Assembly: GCA_019683665.1 (NCBI GenBank)
Contig: JADGIB010000159.1
Span: 1 to 8,093 of the forward strand
Source: Solirubrobacteraceae bacterium
GTDB taxonomy: Bacteria; Actinomycetota; Thermoleophilia; Solirubrobacterales; Solirubrobacteraceae
Length of the DNA: 8,093 nucleotides
Direction of reading: 5' to 3'
Part shown: in pieces, positions 5,514-8,093 of the stretch
Layout of the letters: each line of letters begins with the position of its first letter
Position numbering within the stretch: the first letter of the stretch is position 1
Notes under the pieces: generated by a model
Database searches by the model: none
The model's input: only the letters and a program-made list of their open reading frames with translations
Told to the model about the DNA's origin: nothing
Translations under genes and position numbers: made by a program

Positions 5514-6250
5514 GATGTCCTTTCGTTCGTGGTCCAGGGCAGCAGGCGGCGCTGGGCGAGGTCCAGCGCGTAGAAGAGCGCGACGGCGAAGGCGGCGAGC
5601 ACGACGACGGCCGCCCACGCGCGGGCGGTCTCGAGCTGGGGGATGGCCTGCAGGATGAGGTGGCCGAGCCCCTCGCTCGAGCCGGAGTACTCGGCGAAGA
5701 CGGCGCCGATGACCGCGACGGCGACGGCGATCTTCGCGCCGCTGAGCGCGGCCGGCAGCGCGGCCGGCGCCTCGGCGAAGCGGAACGCCGCCCAGCGGGA
5801 CGCGTCGAGCGTGCGCAGCAGGCGCAGCGTGTCGCGGTCGACGCGGCCGAGGCCGTCGAGCGTGGTGACGACGATGGGGAAGAAGCAGATCAGCGCGATG
5901 ATCGCGACCTTCGGCGCCATCCCGAACCCGAGCCAGACGATGAGCAGCGGCGCGACGATGACGATCGGGACCGCCTGCGAGGCGACGAGCAGCGGGTAGG
6001 TGGCGCGGCGCAGCGGGCGCCAGAAGTGCAGGGCGGTCGCGCACGCGAAGCCGACGACGAGCGCGGCGACGATCCCGAGCGCGACCTCCTGGGCGGTGAC
6101 GAGGAAGTTGTCCCACAGCAGGGCGCGGTCCTCCCACAGGGCGGTGGCGATCTCGCTGGGGGCGGGGAGGATGAGGTCGTCGACCGGGCCGTGGACGGCG
6201 TAGAGCTGCCAGGCGCCGAGCAGGAGCGCGACGAGCAGGAGCGCGATCAC
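5510..6250 (-). CDS. thiX: ABC transporter permease, ThiX-like
   Basis: This 246-aa integral membrane protein is of the SsuC/TauC/ThiX type and forms the channel of the importer. About six hydrophobic segments are visible: residues 1-19, 50-76, 84-108, 113-133, 168-187 and 211-231. The cytoplasmic coupling loop LRTLDASRWAAFRFAEAPAA (145-164) followed by LPAALSGAKIA is the EAA-like contact site for the ATPase. LILPAPSEIATALW (26-39) is the typical periplasmic start of this family. The start is GTG (6248-6250), which shares GTGA with the stop of the ATPase gene, so translation is probably coupled. The family length of about 250 aa fits. Substrate identity comes from the riboswitch and ThiY, as the permease alone would fit sulfonate or nitrate importers too. 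Confidence 0.88.
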   Translation of the reverse strand: MIALLLVALLLGAWQLYAVHGPVDDLILPAPSEIATALWEDRALLWDNFLVTAQEVALGIVAALVVGFACATALHFWRPLRRATYPLLVASQAVPIVIVAPLLIVWLGFGMAPKVAIIALICFFPIVVTTLDGLGRVDRDTLRLLRTLDASRWAAFRFAEAPAALPAALSGAKIAVAVAVIGAVFAEYSGSSEGLGHLILQAIPQLETARAWAAVVVLAAFAVALFYALDLAQRRLLPWTTNERTS

Positions 6251-7011
6251 GCCGCCGCCTCCCCGCCGAGGGCGGCGAGCGCCCGGGCGCGCAGCTCGAC
6301 GACGGCCGGGTCGGTGGCGACCCGCGGGCGCGGCACGTCGACGCGCAGGTCGGCGACGACCCGTCCCGGCCGCGGCGACATGACCGCGACGCGGTCGCCG
6401 AGCAGGACCGCCTCCTCGACGTCGTGGGTGACGAGCAGGACGGTCCGCGGCTCGCGGGCGAGCGCGTCGGCCAGCCAGCGCTGCATCTCGGCGCGGGCGA
6501 TCGCGTCGAGCGCGCCGAACGGCTCGTCGAGGCAGAGGACGGGCTTGCCGGCCAGCAGCGTGCGCAGGAACGCGACCCGCTGGCGCATCCCGCCCGACAG
6601 CTCGCCGGGCCGGGCCCGCTCGAACCCGGCGAGGCCGAACTCGGCCAGGACGGGCGCGGCGGCGGCGCGCGCCTCGCGGCGGCCGGCGCCGCGCAGGCGC
6701 AGCGGGAGCGCCGCGTTGTCGAGCGCGGACGCCCACGGCAGCAGGAGGTCGCGCTGGGGCATGAGCGCGGCCGGGTCGGCGGCGACGGTCCCGGCGTCGG
6801 GCCGCTCGAGGCCGCAGACGAGCGACAGGAGCGTCGACTTGCCGCAGCCGCTGGGGCCGACGACGGCGACGACCTCGCCGGGGGAGACGGCGAGCGAGAG
6901 GTCCTCGACCGCGGTGACCGCGCCGTAGCGGCGCGTCGCGGCCTCGACCCGGATGCCCTGGCCGTCCAGGGCCGGCGCGCTCGCCGTTGCGGGTGATGGT
7001 GTGCTGTGCAT
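6247..7011 (-). CDS. thiZ: ABC transporter ATP-binding protein, ThiZ-like
   Basis: This 254-aa ATPase powers the importer. All nucleotide-binding motifs are present: Walker A GPSGCGKST (52-60), Q-loop LMPQRDLLLPW (83-93, Q86), signature LSGGMRQRV (138-146), Walker B VLCLDEPFGALD (158-169, catalytic E163) and the H-loop H196 in LLVTHDVEEA. The short N-terminal linker (2-18) is disordered in appearance and uses A/T-ending codons (ACA, CCA, TCA, GCA) unlike the rest of the gene, which may keep the start region unfolded. ATG 7011 follows a Shine-Dalgarno that is itself part of a TPP riboswitch. This is the first gene of a three-gene operon, an unusual ATPase-permease-binding protein order. The family is SsuB/TauB/ThiZ; ThiZ is chosen from the riboswitch. 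Confidence 0.88.
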   Translation of the reverse strand: MHSTPSPATASAPALDGQGIRVEAATRRYGAVTAVEDLSLAVSPGEVVAVVGPSGCGKSTLLSLVCGLERPDAGTVAADPAALMPQRDLLLPWASALDNAALPLRLRGAGRREARAAAAPVLAEFGLAGFERARPGELSGGMRQRVAFLRTLLAGKPVLCLDEPFGALDAIARAEMQRWLADALAREPRTVLLVTHDVEEAVLLGDRVAVMSPRPGRVVADLRVDVPRPRVATDPAVVELRARALAALGGEAAA

Positions 7012-7101
7012 GCCTCCCTTCGCGGGGATTGCCCCACAGGTTCGAAGGGTCAGCACCGGGTCGGGTGCTATCTCAGCCGGCCGCCTGCCAGCCCCCCTGG
7101 C
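7012..7101 (-). promoter_or_regulatory. TPP riboswitch (THI element) controlling thiZXY
   Basis: On the minus strand the conserved THI-box parts occur in order: GGGGG (7093-7097), CTGAGA (7071-7076), ACCCTT (7045-7050), GAACCTG (7037-7043) and GCGAAGGGA at the 3' side. They fold as expected: P3 GCTGGC/GCCGGC (7087-7092 with 7076-7081), P3a AGCACC/GGTGCT (7064-7069 with 7052-7057), P2 GGGGG with CCC (7047-7049), and P5 GGGG/CCCC around a CAAT loop (7024-7035). P1 looks short (GCC/GGC). The SD AAGGGAGG (7013-7020) is the 3' strand of the aptamer and the ATG follows after one base. TPP binding should therefore hide the SD directly and lower translation, with no separate expression platform. Confidence 0.93.
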
Positions 7102-7119
7102 GTGTCGGTTCCGCCGACG

Positions 7120-7125
7120 AGCGTA
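7120..7125 (-). promoter_or_regulatory. Possible -10 box for the thi operon
   Basis: TACGCT on the minus strand fits TANNNT and would start transcription near 7112, about ten bases before the riboswitch. At the -35 distance only CCCGGC is found, a poor match. The 7-bp direct repeat GCCGACG (plus strand, 7113-7119 and 7126-7132) flanks the box. A promoter is expected in 7102-7163 because the riboswitch needs its own leader, but this exact assignment is weak. Confidence 0.3.
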
Positions 7126-7131
7126 GCCGAC

Positions 7132-7145
7132 GGCGCGGTCGCGCC
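7132..7145 (-). terminator. Weak hairpin after the lipoprotein gene
   Basis: GGCGC/GCGCC with a 4-nt loop lies 19 nt past the lipoprotein stop. It is short and has no U-tract, so it may not terminate. If it does not, the lipoprotein gene would be read through into the thi riboswitch. Confidence 0.25.
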
Positions 7146-7163
7146 GGGTCGTCGCGGGGCCCG

Positions 7164-8093
7164 CTACTCGTAGACGACGACGTCGGGCGGCGGGCGCAGG
7201 CGCAGGACCTGGCGCGGGGTGAGGAGGTCCGTGTCCTCCTCGTAGAACAGCTTGAAGCCGTCGTGGAGGTGCTCGGCGGCGGCCGCCAGCTCGTGGTAGC
7301 GGGCGCGCTTGACCGCGCGGTCGCCGAAGCCGTCGACGTTCAGCGCGAGCGCGAGGTTGCGCCGCGGCTTGAGCGCGGTGACGTCGTCGATCATCCCCTC
7401 GGTGAAGCGGTGGACGAGCAGGAGCTTCTGGGGGAGGCGGTGGCGCTGCGCGAGCCGGTCCAGCCAGAAGGAGACCGCGTTGACCTCGCGGGCGCTGACC
7501 GTGCCGATGACCTGCCCGGGGACGTCGGGGGCGTTCACGCGCCACTCGGGGTCGAGGGCGAGCGAGACGTCCGGCTGGCGCAGCCAGCGCCGCAGCCGGC
7601 GCGCCTCCTGGAGGAAGTCGGAGCGGCCGGGCTGGACGTCGAGGATGAGCAGCGCCTTCATCCGCCGGGCGGCGCGCAGGTAGCGGCGGATGACCTTCGG
7701 GTCCTGGCGGGTGCGGTACATCCCGTCGGCGCCGGGGTGGCCGGCGGCGATGACGGCGATGAGCTCCATCGCCGGCAGGACCGGGGTGCCGGGCCGCTCG
7801 TAGCGGCGGGCGACGCGGGCCAGGCGCCGGCCGGCCCGGTCGGGCGTGCCGATCCCGAGCACGCCGAGCTGCGGGTCCTGCGGGGCGCCGTAGAAGGCGA
7901 CGACGCGGTGGCCGGGGAGGATCGTCCGCCCGCCGCGCGGCAGCTGCTGCGGCGGCGCCTCGGCGGCCGCGCCCGTCGCCTGGGCGCCGGTCCGCTCGCC
8001 GCCGTCGTCGTCTCCGCCGCAGTCGCTGACGAGTAGCGCGACGGCCGCCGCAAGCGCCGCGGTCGCGCCCCGCGCGCCCGCGCGCCGGCGCCC
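7164..8093 (-). CDS. Putative lipoprotein of unknown function, 5' end outside window
   Basis: The frame is open from the window edge to TAG at 7164-7166, giving 309 visible residues. No ATG, GTG or TTG occurs in frame before the signal peptide, so the start lies just beyond 8093. The N-terminus is basic (GRRRAGARG), then Ala/Val/Leu-rich, ending in LLVSDC with Cys at visible residue 25, followed by a Gly/Asp/Ala-rich linker (26-50) typical of lipoproteins. The mature domain (about 55-309) has regularly spaced hydrophobic strands ending in polar or acidic residues: VVAFYG, ELIAVIAAG, ALLILDVQPG, VSLALDPEW, KLLLVHRF, LALALNVDGFGD, GFKLFYEEDTD and PDVVVYE. This layout resembles a TIM barrel with acidic residues at strand ends, as in glycoside hydrolases, but no known family is recognised. 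It is probably anchored outside the cytoplasmic membrane. It shares its strand with the thi operon but is separated by 62 nt plus the riboswitch, so a joint function is not implied. Confidence 0.75.
   Translation of the reverse strand, partial: GRRRAGARGATAALAAAVALLVSDCGGDDDGGERTGAQATGAAAEAPPQQLPRGGRTILPGHRVVAFYGAPQDPQLGVLGIGTPDRAGRRLARVARRYERPGTPVLPAMELIAVIAAGHPGADGMYRTRQDPKVIRRYLRAARRMKALLILDVQPGRSDFLQEARRLRRWLRQPDVSLALDPEWRVNAPDVPGQVIGTVSAREVNAVSFWLDRLAQRHRLPQKLLLVHRFTEGMIDDVTALKPRRNLALALNVDGFGDRAVKRARYHELAAAAEHLHDGFKLFYEEDTDLLTPRQVLRLRPPPDVVVYE

Noticed and set aside
4476..7011. Sulfonate, taurine or nitrate importer (SsuABC/TauABC/NrtABC)
   Set aside because: The three proteins would fit by family alone, but the complete TPP riboswitch and the ThiY-like pyrimidine-binding segment favour a thiamin-precursor importer.
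1..8093. Mobile elements, tRNA or rRNA genes, CRISPR arrays or prophage genes
   Set aside because: Read on both strands I saw no transposase motifs, terminal inverted repeats, tRNA-like cloverleaf or spaced repeats; composition is even across the window.

Overview
The window is very GC-rich, tightly packed bacterial DNA, with start-to-start abutment, 4-nt gene overlaps and convergent ends 7 nt apart. An actinobacterial-type integration host factor (mIHF-like) homolog, a direct SD-overlapping TPP riboswitch and the codon bias point to Actinomycetota. The divergent mIHF paralog makes a deep-branching class such as Thermoleophilia (Solirubrobacterales) my best guess, but that is inference only.

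Layout from left to right. (1) Positions 1-75 are the last 24 codons of an unidentified + strand gene. (2) 96-476 (-) is a 126-aa mIHF-like DNA-binding protein. Its likely promoter at 670-699 and a long leader lie in the 322-nt gene-free stretch 477-798. (3) The same stretch carries two tandem perfect hairpins (748-794) just past the stop of the next - strand gene. (4) 799-2037 (-) is a 412-aa PLP-dependent alpha-oxoamine synthase whose motifs resemble bacterial serine palmitoyltransferase more than Kbl or BioF. (5) Divergent from it, with start codons touching (CATATG, 0 bp between them), 2038-3162 (+) encodes a 374-aa GNAT-fold protein of the type proposed to act as bacterial ceramide synthase. 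(6) Downstream on + are a 102-aa small membrane protein (3207-3515) and an AlkA-type DNA glycosylase (3533-4468).

(7) 4476-7011 (-) is a three-gene ABC importer operon in the order ATPase, permease, lipoprotein binding protein. Both junctions are GTGA 4-nt overlaps. A complete TPP riboswitch (7012-7101) directly precedes the first start codon, so the operon is best read as thiZ-thiX-thiY, uptake of a thiamin pyrimidine precursor or thiamin-related compound under TPP control. (8) 7164-8093 (-) is a lipoprotein of unknown function with TIM-barrel-like strand spacing; its start codon lies beyond the window.

The most interesting unit is the divergent oxoamine synthase/GNAT pair. Together the two enzymes could make a 3-ketosphinganine-like base and N-acylate it, giving a candidate sphingolipid (ceramide-like) module in an actinobacterium. 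This rests on motif resemblance recalled from the families and on genetic linkage; no reductase or acyl carrier protein gene lies in the window.
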